DNA from: Photobacterium halotolerans DSM 18316
Lineage (GTDB): Bacteria > Pseudomonadota > Gammaproteobacteria > Enterobacterales > Vibrionaceae
Assembly (NCBI RefSeq): GCF_000425165.1
Contig: NZ_KE384321.1
Span: 68,235-132,234, forward strand
Direction: 5' to 3'
DNA length: 64,000 bases
Shown here: positions 37,784 to 46,689 of the stretch, piece after piece
Layout of the letters: every line of letters begins with the position of its first letter
Numbering within the stretch: the first letter of the stretch is position 1
The notes under the pieces: generated by a model
Databases searched by the model: none
What the model was told of the DNA's origin: nothing
Seen by the model: only the letters and a program-made list of their open reading frames with translations
Made by a program: the position numbers and the translations under genes

Positions 37784-39553
37784 TTAATTTTTGTAAATTG
37801 ATGCAAATTTTTCTGAATCTGGTGAATTTTTATCCTGCTCATCGTATTGATACACATCGTTGCGGTAATTCACCAGCCCCTGATCGTCAATCCACGCTGT
37901 CTGATAGATCAGGAACACCTGAATTTTCTGTTTCACACCGACGGTTCTGGTCGCGCTCCGGCCGGCTAACTGATCAAAGCGCTGCTCAGATACACCCGCG
38001 TAAGTTAACAATACCTTCGCCATTTCGTCCGCGCCCTGAACGCGTATACAACCAGAGCTGAACGCTCTGAAATCTTTATTAAACAAACTTTTTGCCGGCG
38101 TATCGTGAAGATAAATGGCCTGATTATTCGGGATAGTAAATTTAAACCGTCCCAGTGCATTATGCGCCCCTGGTTTTTGCCGTAACCGGTACGGGAAGTT
38201 TTTCGCCGTCACATAGCGCCAGTTGATAGAACTGATGGGAATTTTCTCATTACTGTTCCAGCCGCGAAGTACGTCGTAATGATGACGGTACAGGTAGCCG
38301 CTGTCGTAGCGGGCTTTTGGCAGAATATCTTTTCTCATGATTGAGTTAGGGACATTCCAGTACGGATTAAACACCACAGCGGACAGATTAGAGCTCATGA
38401 CAGGCGTTGGACGTTTGGGTTGCCCGACAATCACTCTGGTATCAAATACCATGCGATCATCCAGCCACAGATTCAGCGCAAAATCGGGAATATTCACAAT
38501 CAGCCGCGACGGAAAATCTGACATCCACACCCGGCTGCGCTGGGCATTTAACGCCAGCAGACGAATACGTTCCTGAGGCGTCACCGCTAACCAGGCACGG
38601 GTTTGCGGGCCAATTGCACCGTCCACTTTTAATCCATGCCGTTGCTGGAAATGCTTCACGGCTTCGGCCAGGTCGACATTGTAGTGCTTCTTACCCGCGG
38701 TTCTGAGCTGCTCTGCCTGGTAGTCAGATAAGTCTCCCAGACGCTCAAGGATTGAGATTAAGGCATCGGGATCTCTCAGCCAGGCACCCAGACGGATAAT
38801 GCCGGGCTGACTAAATACCGGCCAGGGCTTTTCCGCAATGACTTCCATACGGTTAATGGCTTGCAGAAACTGATTGTAGTGGCGTCCGGAAGGTTTGAGC
38901 GACGCCACGAAAGCATTGAGCTGATCACGTTCCAGTACTGCCATCAGATCAGCCAGACTTTCATCGGAAGGCGCAGGCATGCGCGCTGGCAGTTCCTCGC
39001 CAAACAGCCACTGTGTGCGGGAATCGACAACATTTTCAATAAAGCTGAGATATGCCAGTAAGGTGTCTGTCGCGAGCAGATCATACTGACGCCAATCGTT
39101 ACTCTGTTTCAGCTGTTTGAGGCGCTTCAGGCGATGATTAAAATCCGGGCTGGTTTGCGCGAGTGTCAGCACCCATAACTGCTGTTCAAAATCAGTGACA
39201 GTGAAACTGTCTTGCCAGAGAGGTACATAGCCTAAACCGTGATAGAGCTGAGCAAGTTGCTCCCGATAGCGCAAATCCGGTAACTGAGCGGACACATCAT
39301 TGACCCAGGCCAGTGACTTTTGCCGGATAAGTGCTAATTCATCCGCCTGTTGCTGAGCCTGAATCTGCTCCGGAGTTAGTACTACGGCTGCCGGTTCAGC
39401 GACGGCACTTGTTTCTGCCTCTGGTGCCACAGGCGCTTTGATATCCACACTGATCTCTGGCTCAGGAGCTGTGTGTAACCCATCCTGTGCATGCAGAGTA
39501 TATGAAACACTGCTCACCACCAGAAGAAGCCCAATACGACCTAGCCTCGTCAT
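37784..39553 (-). CDS. ldtD: L,D-transpeptidase LdtD (YcbB)
   Basis: A 589-residue periplasmic transpeptidase. It has a signal peptide at about 1-22, an Ala/Glu/Pro-rich linker, a scaffold domain, a peptidoglycan-binding segment (AVKHFQQRHGLKVDGAIGPQTRAWL near 310-335) and the YkuD catalytic domain. That domain has the His in YLHDTPAKSLF and the nucleophile Cys in SSGCIRVQ. It forms 3-3 cross-links in peptidoglycan, which can bypass beta-lactam-blocked penicillin-binding proteins. It ends the ycbL-ycbK-ldtD run; in E. coli mukB comes next, whereas here the DUF1513 gene does. Confidence 0.93.
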   Translation of the reverse strand: MTRLGRIGLLLVVSSVSYTLHAQDGLHTAPEPEISVDIKAPVAPEAETSAVAEPAAVVLTPEQIQAQQQADELALIRQKSLAWVNDVSAQLPDLRYREQLAQLYHGLGYVPLWQDSFTVTDFEQQLWVLTLAQTSPDFNHRLKRLKQLKQSNDWRQYDLLATDTLLAYLSFIENVVDSRTQWLFGEELPARMPAPSDESLADLMAVLERDQLNAFVASLKPSGRHYNQFLQAINRMEVIAEKPWPVFSQPGIIRLGAWLRDPDALISILERLGDLSDYQAEQLRTAGKKHYNVDLAEAVKHFQQRHGLKVDGAIGPQTRAWLAVTPQERIRLLALNAQRSRVWMSDFPSRLIVNIPDFALNLWLDDRMVFDTRVIVGQPKRPTPVMSSNLSAVVFNPYWNVPNSIMRKDILPKARYDSGYLYRHHYDVLRGWNSNEKIPISSINWRYVTAKNFPYRLRQKPGAHNALGRFKFTIPNNQAIYLHDTPAKSLFNKDFRAFSSGCIRVQGADEMAKVLLTYAGVSEQRFDQLAGRSATRTVGVKQKIQVFLIYQTAWIDDQGLVNYRNDVYQYDEQDKNSPDSEKFASIYKN

Positions 39554-39690
39554 GTGCGCTCTCCGCTACCATCAGTATCATTATGGCAAAGCGAAGCAAT
39601 TATCGCTTGAAATCAAGCGATAACTCGATGCTTTCCCTATTTATAGTTATAAAGGTAGTGAGATATTCGAAAGGCCGTTGTTTCAAAGTT

Positions 39691-40824
39691 TCAACTGAAC
39701 AGCAAATTCCAGTGGTTGTCCCACATCACTGCGGATTGCTCAACATGCCCTGAGTCTCGTGGTGTGCGGGTTAAGATTTTCCCTGCTCCTGAACCAACCA
39801 GCCACTGCCCCTCACTAACTGCCACCCCTGACGCATCAGTCAAAGGCCGTAAATCCACCAGCTCGCCAGTCTCTTCACGCCAGATGCCATAGCAGTTGCC
39901 TCGTGGTGAAGTAGCCAGCAGATAGCCATCCAGGCTGGCAATACTGGCAATATAATGGTTAAACCGCAGCCAGTCCTCGTCATCCGCCAGTAGTGGGCGA
40001 AGCGTACCGCCGCGTGTGTGCAGATGAATAAGCGGCGCGATCTGTTCTGGCTGCCCCCGGTATTGCTGACCACAGGCAATATCACCTGTGTCTGTCACAG
40101 CAAGGTGCCTGATACTCAGCCGTTTATCTGACAGCACAGCTTGCTCGACAACTTTCCCGCTCTGAATATCGAGATACACTAATGCAGGCTGCATGGTATC
40201 CAGATTTAACGGTTCGCGCCCCAGGGTATGTACGCCCCCGACACCAATCGCCAAAGTTTCCGGATCGGCCAGCACCACTTCATGAGGACCAATACCAAAC
40301 CCGGTGTATTCAGTCACTTTTTGCAACCCGGCTGTCGTATCATAGACGCCAATCACGCCTTCACTGGTTGTGCTCACCCCTTCGGTGGCAAACAGGTAAC
40401 GACCGTCAGCGGAAAATGCGCCATGGCCGTAATAGTGGCGGTTCTGATCAGCGCGGCGTATCGGCAGCCCCTCTCCCGTTGCCGGGTAAAAAGCCTGCAT
40501 ATAAGCACCCGGACGACGAGCAAAGGCCACCGCCAGTGCTCCGCCAGGCTGAATCGCCACACCGTGCCCGCGTTCAGGCAGGGCTATCTGGTGTATGGGT
40601 CGGCCGTGCGAGTCTGCCACAACAACGGCATAACGACCGTCTGCGGTTCTGCTGCAGCCAATGATACGCTCCCCGGCTTCTGCGCCGGTTGGCTGTCCTT
40701 TGCTGAGTTGCTCCTTGGTGATGTCTGCTGACGCACAGGCAGACAGTATCCCGGCAGCGGGAAGCAAAATAGCGGTGCCCAGCGCCTGCTTCAGCAGTGC
40801 CCGCCTTGTTAAATCAGTCACCAT
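39691..40824 (-). CDS. Tat-exported DUF1513 protein, last gene of the iron operon
   Basis: A 377-residue protein. The start at 40824 gives a twin-arginine signal (TDLTRRALLKQALGTAILL) ending at a possible lipobox (LSAC). The body is a beta-propeller-like repeat pattern (GHGVAIQPGGALAVAFARRPG, YGHGAFSADGRYLFATEG, GFGIGPHEVVLADPETLAIGVGG) typical of DUF1513. Its start overlaps the preceding imelysin gene by 11 bases, so translation is coupled. DUF1513 proteins travel with imelysins and di-haem oxidoreductases in Fur-controlled loci; a periplasmic role in iron acquisition is inferred. Confidence 0.87.
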   Translation of the reverse strand: MVTDLTRRALLKQALGTAILLPAAGILSACASADITKEQLSKGQPTGAEAGERIIGCSRTADGRYAVVVADSHGRPIHQIALPERGHGVAIQPGGALAVAFARRPGAYMQAFYPATGEGLPIRRADQNRHYYGHGAFSADGRYLFATEGVSTTSEGVIGVYDTTAGLQKVTEYTGFGIGPHEVVLADPETLAIGVGGVHTLGREPLNLDTMQPALVYLDIQSGKVVEQAVLSDKRLSIRHLAVTDTGDIACGQQYRGQPEQIAPLIHLHTRGGTLRPLLADDEDWLRFNHYIASIASLDGYLLATSPRGNCYGIWREETGELVDLRPLTDASGVAVSEGQWLVGSGAGKILTRTPRDSGHVEQSAVMWDNHWNLLFS

Positions 40825-41824
40825 CGGTTGCATTAAACCCTACGACAATACCCAACGCGGGCGATACCTCATCATGGAGTGCGAAACGAATGTACTCCAT
40901 GCCATTAAAAATACTGATGAGTTCGCGATAGCCATCGCGTGTTTTCAGTAACGCGCCCATGCTGGCACTTTGCGGCCAGCCGGCAAGCAGACTGTCGAAC
41001 TGACCGGCAATTCGATCAGCCAGTGCAGTTTCACCCTGCGCCCGCAATAACGCATCCAAGCCTTTCCCTTCCGCCAGATACAACGACCGCATTGCCTGTA
41101 TATTGGCTTTCAGATGGCTCATCGATGTTTGAGAACGCCAGGACTCCGCCTGATAAGGACGCGGATGACCCGGCTTGCCCATCGGCAATGTCAGCTTCTT
41201 CATGACAAAGTCCAGCTGATTGGTCAGGGCGCCAACGTATTCCCCCAGCGCCAGTTGCGGTGTCATTGCCTGCCAGGGATTGGCTTTCCAGGCCTCAGCC
41301 AGGGCTTCCCCGCTGTGTATCAGGCGCTGACTGACTGCCTGCGCCAGCGCACAGCCGTTGGTCTGGCTTAACCTGTCAGGATTGGCATACAGCAGCCATT
41401 CCATAGCCCCCAGCCCCTGTACGGCCACACTTTGTTCAGCCAGCGACTCGGCAGTCCATGTTGTGTCCTGCGCCAACAGCTGCTCCATTTTTCGCCCCGT
41501 AATGTCTTTCTTGTCCGGCCAGAACTGGATCTGCCAAGATAAAGCCAAGGCTTGTTCGCTGCCTTTCTCCCGGCCCTGAAATATCATCCAGTCCTGCATC
41601 AGCACCTGCCAGGCAGAGCGACTGGCAGCCAGCGTTTTCTCTGTCTGCGCCTGACACATCTCACCGACAGCGCTGCCCAGCACGCGGGCAGCGTCGGAAA
41701 ATGCGGCTGCCGCTTTACTATGTTGCTGATGAATAACCGCACTGCTGGTTTCTTGGTTATCGTTGCAAGCAGTCAGTCCGGCCAGTGCAGAGATCAGGCT
41801 CAGCGCAACTATCGTTTTTCTCAT
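40814..41824 (-). CDS. Imelysin-family lipoprotein (second imelysin of the iron operon)
   Basis: A 336-residue predicted lipoprotein with the signal KTIVALSLISALAGLTAC. The start at 41824 is chosen over ATG 41830 because AAGGA stands 7 bases from the former but only 1 base from the latter. The fold is the imelysin helical bundle. The conserved GxHxxE metal motif appears as GLGAMEWLL, with Gly in place of His, while the other imelysin in this operon keeps His. It is between the di-haem oxidoreductase gene (10 bases upstream) and the DUF1513 gene (11-base overlap). Probable role: periplasmic iron or haem handling. Confidence 0.87.
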   Translation of the reverse strand: MRKTIVALSLISALAGLTACNDNQETSSAVIHQQHSKAAAAFSDAARVLGSAVGEMCQAQTEKTLAASRSAWQVLMQDWMIFQGREKGSEQALALSWQIQFWPDKKDITGRKMEQLLAQDTTWTAESLAEQSVAVQGLGAMEWLLYANPDRLSQTNGCALAQAVSQRLIHSGEALAEAWKANPWQAMTPQLALGEYVGALTNQLDFVMKKLTLPMGKPGHPRPYQAESWRSQTSMSHLKANIQAMRSLYLAEGKGLDALLRAQGETALADRIAGQFDSLLAGWPQSASMGALLKTRDGYRELISIFNGMEYIRFALHDEVSPALGIVVGFNATDGD

Positions 41825-41834
41825 TTTCATGTCC

Positions 41835-43271
41835 TTACAGTGAATGCAAGAAAGCAATTAATGCATCCCGGTCCTGTTTCCTCAGCTGGAGCACCTGATC
41901 GCGGCTGCTCTGCGCTTCACCGCCATGCCAGAGCACAGCTTCCATCAGATTGCGGGCCCGTCCGTCATGCAGGAAATAAGTATGACCATTCACTTCTTCG
42001 GTATAGCCAATCCCCCACAGCGGTGCCGTTCGCCATTCACGGCCGTTGGCCAGAAATTCGTCACGGTGATCTGCCAGGCCTTCTCCCATATCATGCAACA
42101 GCAAATCGGTATAAGGGTGAATGATCTGCTCAGACAACGCCGGTAAACTGTCGACTTTGGCTGTCTGCAGCTTACTCTGGTGACAAGATCCGCACCCTGC
42201 CTCAGCAAATAAGCGCTCACCGCGTTGTACTTGCGGATCATCCAGATTGCGGCGCACAGGCACAGCCAGATGACGGGAATAGAATTCAACAAAATTCATG
42301 ATCTTATCGCTGACTTCGGGGGAGCCGCCGTTGGGCAGTGTCTGGCACACATCCTGACCGCTGGTGCAGTTTTCAACCGGAAACAAACGGCTCGTCAGGC
42401 CAAGATCGCCGTTAAACGCGCCGGCGTTTTGCTGCATCAGTGTCGGCTGGCCGGCTTTCCAGCCAAAACGTCCGGCTACGGTTTGCTGTTTTTCGACATC
42501 CCATACCCGGTTCAGCCGGCCGGAAATCCCTTTATTTTCCTGTTGTTGTGCTGCCGCCAGTGATTCCAGGGTCTGCTCGGGGATCTGTTCCAGTAAACCT
42601 AAGCCAATCATAGGCGGGGCGATACGCGCCGACATCATGATGTCCGGGTGCATGTCGCCATAATTGAGGTGAGTGATTGCCAGTGTGGGCTTGCGCAGTG
42701 TGACGACTTCGCCATCCGCAAAAGTGACCGGTACATCGGTGTATGTCACTGTGATCTGGCCTTCGGGCTTGGCATCAGGCAGAGCAAAATCCTGCAGCTG
42801 ACCACCATAGACAGGATCCGGGATCACGCCATCTGTGATCAGGGCTTTTTTCTGTTCCGGTGTCAGGGCCGGAATACTTAACCGCACCAGCATAGACACG
42901 GCGTTGGTATCCCCTTCTTCCGGCGGATGCCCCCGACCGTCTTTGATGTGGCAATTCTGACAGCCGTTAGTGTTGAACAAGGGGCCTAATCCGTCACGGG
43001 CATCTGTGGTCGCAGGGGCCTGCACCCAAGGGTTACGGAAAAAACTGTTGCCGACACTAAAATCCAGACGGTGAACCAAAGGCAGGTTCGCCGCTGGCAT
43101 AGAGAAAGCGTTAGCACCGGTTTTCGTGACACTGGTCGCCCCGCCGGATTTCAGCAAAGCAAGCTCAACCGTAGCCGCCGTTTCACTGCTTTGCTGGGCC
43201 GCGGCAGGAAAAGCGATCGCTAACGGCAGAAAACACGCAGCTATCCTGGCTGCAAAAAGCTTCAACTTCAT
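41835..43271 (-). CDS. Di-haem cytochrome c-type oxidoreductase (DUF1111)
   Basis: A 478-residue exported protein with a signal peptide (about 1-25, ending AFPAAAQ) and two covalent haem-c sites: CQNCH near residue 100 and CGSCH near residue 360. The intervening region has the DUF1111 pattern (LNYGDMHPDIMMSARIAPPMIGLGLLE split by loops). The domain is often annotated as thiol oxidoreductase, though that activity is not proven. In the imelysin operons it may oxidise or reduce iron in the periplasm. It is followed at 10 bases by the second imelysin gene. Confidence 0.9.
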   Translation of the reverse strand: MKLKLFAARIAACFLPLAIAFPAAAQQSSETAATVELALLKSGGATSVTKTGANAFSMPAANLPLVHRLDFSVGNSFFRNPWVQAPATTDARDGLGPLFNTNGCQNCHIKDGRGHPPEEGDTNAVSMLVRLSIPALTPEQKKALITDGVIPDPVYGGQLQDFALPDAKPEGQITVTYTDVPVTFADGEVVTLRKPTLAITHLNYGDMHPDIMMSARIAPPMIGLGLLEQIPEQTLESLAAAQQQENKGISGRLNRVWDVEKQQTVAGRFGWKAGQPTLMQQNAGAFNGDLGLTSRLFPVENCTSGQDVCQTLPNGGSPEVSDKIMNFVEFYSRHLAVPVRRNLDDPQVQRGERLFAEAGCGSCHQSKLQTAKVDSLPALSEQIIHPYTDLLLHDMGEGLADHRDEFLANGREWRTAPLWGIGYTEEVNGHTYFLHDGRARNLMEAVLWHGGEAQSSRDQVLQLRKQDRDALIAFLHSL

Positions 43272-43323
43272 GTTTGTACACGCTCACATTATAAAGGCTT
43301 CAAATAACCCGTTATGACGGCAA

Positions 43324-43343
43324 AAGGGCTCATCTGAGCCCTT
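43324..43343. terminator. Internal hairpin in the iron operon
   Basis: AAGGGCTC (43324-43331) pairs with GAGCCCTT (43336-43343). It lies between the first imelysin gene and the di-haem gene. The minus-strand T run is short (TTTT), so it may only attenuate read-through and set a higher level for the first gene. Confidence 0.6.
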
Positions 43344-43376
43344 ATTTTTGTTTTTATTGATTCATACCATCACAGT

Positions 43377-44630
43377 TTAAAACTGATGATCAGCAGTATC
43401 CGGATTCAGGTTTGTGACACCCAGAATACCGGCAGCGCGCTCGATTTCCGCCGTTTGTTTCACCAGCGCCATAATGGCGTCATTGACCAGCTTGTTACCG
43501 GCTTTGTTACCGGCCGCAATCAGCTGATCAAAATGCTGATTATTCTTTTCTGCCGACTCAACCAGGGTATAAACCTGTGAACGTGCATTATCGAATTCAG
43601 TATGAATAGCTTTGGCTGCTTGCTGATCTTGCTCCGCCACCAGATCGTGGATACCCGGACCAGTCAGTGTGCTGCCATCGACACGCTTATAAGTACCGGT
43701 ATAAACGTTATAAATGCCCTGCTCATTGTAGAAATGTGAGTTATGGGTATTGTCTGAAAAACAGTCATGCTCATCTTCGGTCGAGTTGGCTTCCAGCGCC
43801 ACTTTCATACGCTCACCGGCCAGCTCACCCAGCGACAGTGATCCCATGCCGAACAGCATTTTACGCAAGCCGTTATCCGCTGAATCCGCCAGCAACTCGC
43901 TGCGGTAATTGCCTTTCTCGGTTGCAGACCATTGCTTGGCCATCCAGTCCAGATCCGTCAGCAGCAGCTCAGATGCTGCTTTCAGGTAAGCACGGCGACG
44001 ATCACAATGACCGTTAGTACAAGCTTCACCATTGGCAAAATCGGTATAGGCACGCTCACCGGCGCCAGCAGAGGTACCGTTCAAATCCTGGCCCCACAGC
44101 AGGAACTCAATGGCGTGATAACCGGTTGCGACGTTGGCTTCCGAACCACCGACTTCATTCATATCCGCCAGTAACTCAGGCGTAATTTGCACCGCATTGA
44201 TCGTTGCGTTACCCACCTGAATTGTTTCATTTGCGATGATATTGGCCGTGGCACCGTCATTACCCAGCTCATGGTGATAACTCTGGGCAACATAATCGAT
44301 CAGACCTTCATCCAAAGGCCAGGCATTCAGCTGGCCTTCCCAGTCGTCGACAACCGGGTTACCAAAACGAAACACTTCCGATTGCTGATAAGGGATACGA
44401 GCCAGTTTCCAGGCCTCTTTGGCCTCAGCCAGCGTCTTTTCAGAAGGAGCAGCAATCAAAGCATCAATGGCTTTGTCCAGATTGTGTGCCGTTGTCCGGG
44501 CATCACTGAAAACATTAAAAGCAATATCTGCGTAATGGCTGACCACCTCTTGCTTTGAAACAGCAGCATGCGCGGAAGCGGAGACCACGACAGAAGCGGC
44601 CAGCAGCGAAAGGGAAAAAGTCTTCTTCAT
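43377..44630 (-). CDS. Imelysin-family iron-regulated protein (IrpA-like), first gene of the iron operon
   Basis: A 417-residue periplasmic protein with signal peptide KKTFSLSLLAASVVVSASAHA. It has two imelysin helical repeats with the metal motif GYHAIEFLLWGQD (GxHxxE intact) and HCDRRRAYLKAASELL. It is IrpA-like in length and motif. The gene is preceded by a Fur box about 45 bases upstream, so iron limitation should induce it. Imelysins are periplasmic components linked to iron uptake; whether it binds Fe(II), Fe(III) or haem is unsettled. No TonB receptor gene is nearby. Confidence 0.92.
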   Translation of the reverse strand: MKKTFSLSLLAASVVVSASAHAAVSKQEVVSHYADIAFNVFSDARTTAHNLDKAIDALIAAPSEKTLAEAKEAWKLARIPYQQSEVFRFGNPVVDDWEGQLNAWPLDEGLIDYVAQSYHHELGNDGATANIIANETIQVGNATINAVQITPELLADMNEVGGSEANVATGYHAIEFLLWGQDLNGTSAGAGERAYTDFANGEACTNGHCDRRRAYLKAASELLLTDLDWMAKQWSATEKGNYRSELLADSADNGLRKMLFGMGSLSLGELAGERMKVALEANSTEDEHDCFSDNTHNSHFYNEQGIYNVYTGTYKRVDGSTLTGPGIHDLVAEQDQQAAKAIHTEFDNARSQVYTLVESAEKNNQHFDQLIAAGNKAGNKLVNDAIMALVKQTAEIERAAGILGVTNLNPDTADHQF

Positions 44631-44672
44631 CTTGGCGTATCGTCCTTGGTGATATTAAAAACAATCAGGCTT

Positions 44673-44693
44673 ATATTGAGAATCATTATTATT
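44673..44693 (-). promoter_or_regulatory. Fur box controlling the imelysin operon
   Basis: TATTGAGAATCATTATTATT contains GAGAATCATTAT, a near match to the core of the Fur consensus (GATAATGATAATCATTATC). It lies about 45 bases upstream of the first imelysin gene, in promoter position. Confidence 0.8.
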
Positions 44694-45185
44694 CACGACC
44701 AATACAATAACAAGTAACAATCAGAAACAATTTGAAAAACAGTGACCAAAATCCGTACAGACAAATAAATGCGATATTTTGTGGTCAAGGTTTCGCCATA
44801 TTCATCAGCGAGCCTCAGGACTGTCCACTGCTCCTTTTCTGTTTCCGTGCGGGTCCGATAACTATTCCGCTAATCTACAATAGAAATTATCAGCAAGAAT
44901 CCACAGCCAGTCTGGTTATCAGGAATGACCGAAGTTGTTCGTCGCAGCTTCCTGATGTCAGAAGCTGAAAAATCGAGCAAATCATGGTTTTTACAGCATT
45001 TTTGATAGCTGGCTTATTAACTGGCGTGCTAGAATTTTGGCTTTACTGAAAGTCTGGCTGAAAAAGACAAGCCATCACGTCAGCTGACTACTCAGACAAC
45101 CTGAATCAATAAGTGCTTTTGCCGTTTCTATCACGCAACAATCCATCACCTGATGTTCCGTGCGGCAACAAGGTGGGAGAGCAAC
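44694..45185. other. Long intergenic region between Fur box and MarR gene
   Basis: About 490 bases without a supported gene. A 78-codon open frame (44732-44968) starts at TTG with no ribosome site and is not called. No strong hairpin or dyad was found. It holds the MarR promoter by position. Confidence 0.4.
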
Positions 45186-45686
45186 ATGGACAAACATGAA
45201 GAAGTCCTCATCGCCCTGCGACAAATAATCCGAGCGATCGACCTGCATTCAAGACAACTGAACAAATCAACCGGTCTGACCGGACCGCAGCTGGTACTGA
45301 TGAAAGCCATACGCGATTCAGGTGAAGTGACTATTCGCCAGCTTTCCAGCAACACCAATATGAGTCAGGCAACAGCAACCACGATTCTTGACCGACTGGA
45401 AAAACGTGGCCTTGTCGTCAGGGAAAGAAGCAAGCTGGATAAACGAAAAGTGCACGCGCATCTCACCACCGAAGGCTTGGCGAATCTGGATAAAGCCCCG
45501 CTGCCTTTGCAGGAAAGTTTTGTCTCCCGTTTTCAGCAGTTAGACGAATGGGAACAGTCGCTGCTGCTGTCGTCGGTACAACGCATCTCTTCCATGATGA
45601 ATGCCGAACACCTGGATGTGGCGCCTATGCTGGAAGTAGGCAGTATTACGCAGACGCATCCCGACGACACCTCAGGTCATCACTAA
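45186..45686 (+). CDS. MarR-family regulator, CosR/EctR-like
   Basis: A 166-residue MarR regulator. The start at 45186 follows AGGTGGGAGAG. The winged helix is clear: LTGPQLVLMKAI, VTIRQLSSNTNMSQATATTILDRLEKRGLVVRERSKLDKRKV (in two parts around the recognition helix). The N terminus EVLIALRQIIRAIDLHSRQLNK resembles the CosR/EctR group, which in Vibrio represses ectoine and compatible-solute genes. That assignment is from memory of the family and is moderate. No ect genes are in the window. Confidence 0.85.
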   Translation: MDKHEEVLIALRQIIRAIDLHSRQLNKSTGLTGPQLVLMKAIRDSGEVTIRQLSSNTNMSQATATTILDRLEKRGLVVRERSKLDKRKVHAHLTTEGLANLDKAPLPLQESFVSRFQQLDEWEQSLLLSSVQRISSMMNAEHLDVAPMLEVGSITQTHPDDTSGHH

Positions 45687-45804
45687 ACTCCCTTTCTGAT
45701 AACCCGCCGGGCAGTTTTACTGGCGGTTTATCTGTTATTTCCCCGCCCGACCATCGCCTCGTCTTGCTGGCTTTGCTATCATCCATTCCAACTATTCATC
45801 AATA

Positions 45805-46689
45805 ATGCACCAGGAACTATTTGTGCTGCTTGAAGGTGTGGAAACATTACTGGTACTAGCAAAAGAAGGCACCATGAGCCGTGCCGGCAGCCGTTTGTAC
45901 ATCAGCCAGAGTGCTGTCAGTAAACGTATCGCCAGGCTGGAACAACGGTTAGGCAAGAAGCTGATTGTGCCTGATGGCCGGAATATCAAATTAACCCCGG
46001 ATGCACAGGCACTGGTGGCGCAGGTCGGCCCCGGTTTCAATGAATTAAAAGGCCAGATCTTTGATCAACAGGCTATCCGGGATCATAGTCCGATTATTCT
46101 GGCCTGTTCAGAAACCCTGGTGGCGGGTTATCTGGCCGCCCTGATGGGGCGCTTTCTGAGAGAGGATCCTCATATCGTGCTCAATACCCACCACACCCCT
46201 GTCATTGTTGAGCGAGTACAGGCCGGTGATGCAACCGTCGGGTTTTGTGCCGGTCATCTGCCCGCCCATCACGGGCTTCAGGCAAGGCATTTATTTGATG
46301 AGCCTTTTACTCTGGTCTTTAATCAGCCGCTGGCGGAGGCACCAGAGTGCCTGCTGACCAATGATCTCAGCAATCCGGCCAATGCCTATCAGGCGGGATT
46401 ATTGCAGCAGGCGGGGATCCGCCCTTTGATGGAAATGGACTCTTACACCGCAGCCGCCAAACTGGCGCTGGGCGGCGCAGCCCCTGCGCTGGTGCCGCTT
46501 TCTGTGGTGAAAACACTGGCAATCAAAGAGCAGCACTGCCAGCATTTCGCGTTTCTTGACGGCTTTGTCCGGCCCATTTACCTTTGCTACCGCCAGCACA
46601 GCTACCGCTCAGAACGCGTGAAGCACCTTATTGAAACCATTGCGGATTTTGTTCCCACAGCAGCTTTATTGCCATCAGCATCGACATGA
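45805..46689 (+). CDS. LysR-family regulator beside a TSUP exporter
   Basis: A 294-residue LysR protein with winged helix VETLLVLAKEGTMSRAG...YISQSAVSKRIARLEQRLGKK and an effector domain of usual length. No ribosome site is evident before the ATG at 45805. Its last 62 bases overlap the end of the convergent TSUP gene, so both C termini share DNA. Control of that exporter is a reasonable guess, but the promoters are far apart, so this is inference only. Confidence 0.85.
   Translation: MHQELFVLLEGVETLLVLAKEGTMSRAGSRLYISQSAVSKRIARLEQRLGKKLIVPDGRNIKLTPDAQALVAQVGPGFNELKGQIFDQQAIRDHSPIILACSETLVAGYLAALMGRFLREDPHIVLNTHHTPVIVERVQAGDATVGFCAGHLPAHHGLQARHLFDEPFTLVFNQPLAEAPECLLTNDLSNPANAYQAGLLQQAGIRPLMEMDSYTAAAKLALGGAAPALVPLSVVKTLAIKEQHCQHFAFLDGFVRPIYLCYRQHSYRSERVKHLIETIADFVPTAALLPSAST

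Noticed and set aside
44732..44968. 78-codon plus-strand frame in the gap before the MarR gene
   Set aside because: It starts at TTG with no ribosome site, and its composition is not protein-like.
45703..45728. Possible terminator after the MarR gene
   Set aside because: Pairing needs a 4-base bulge and no T run follows.
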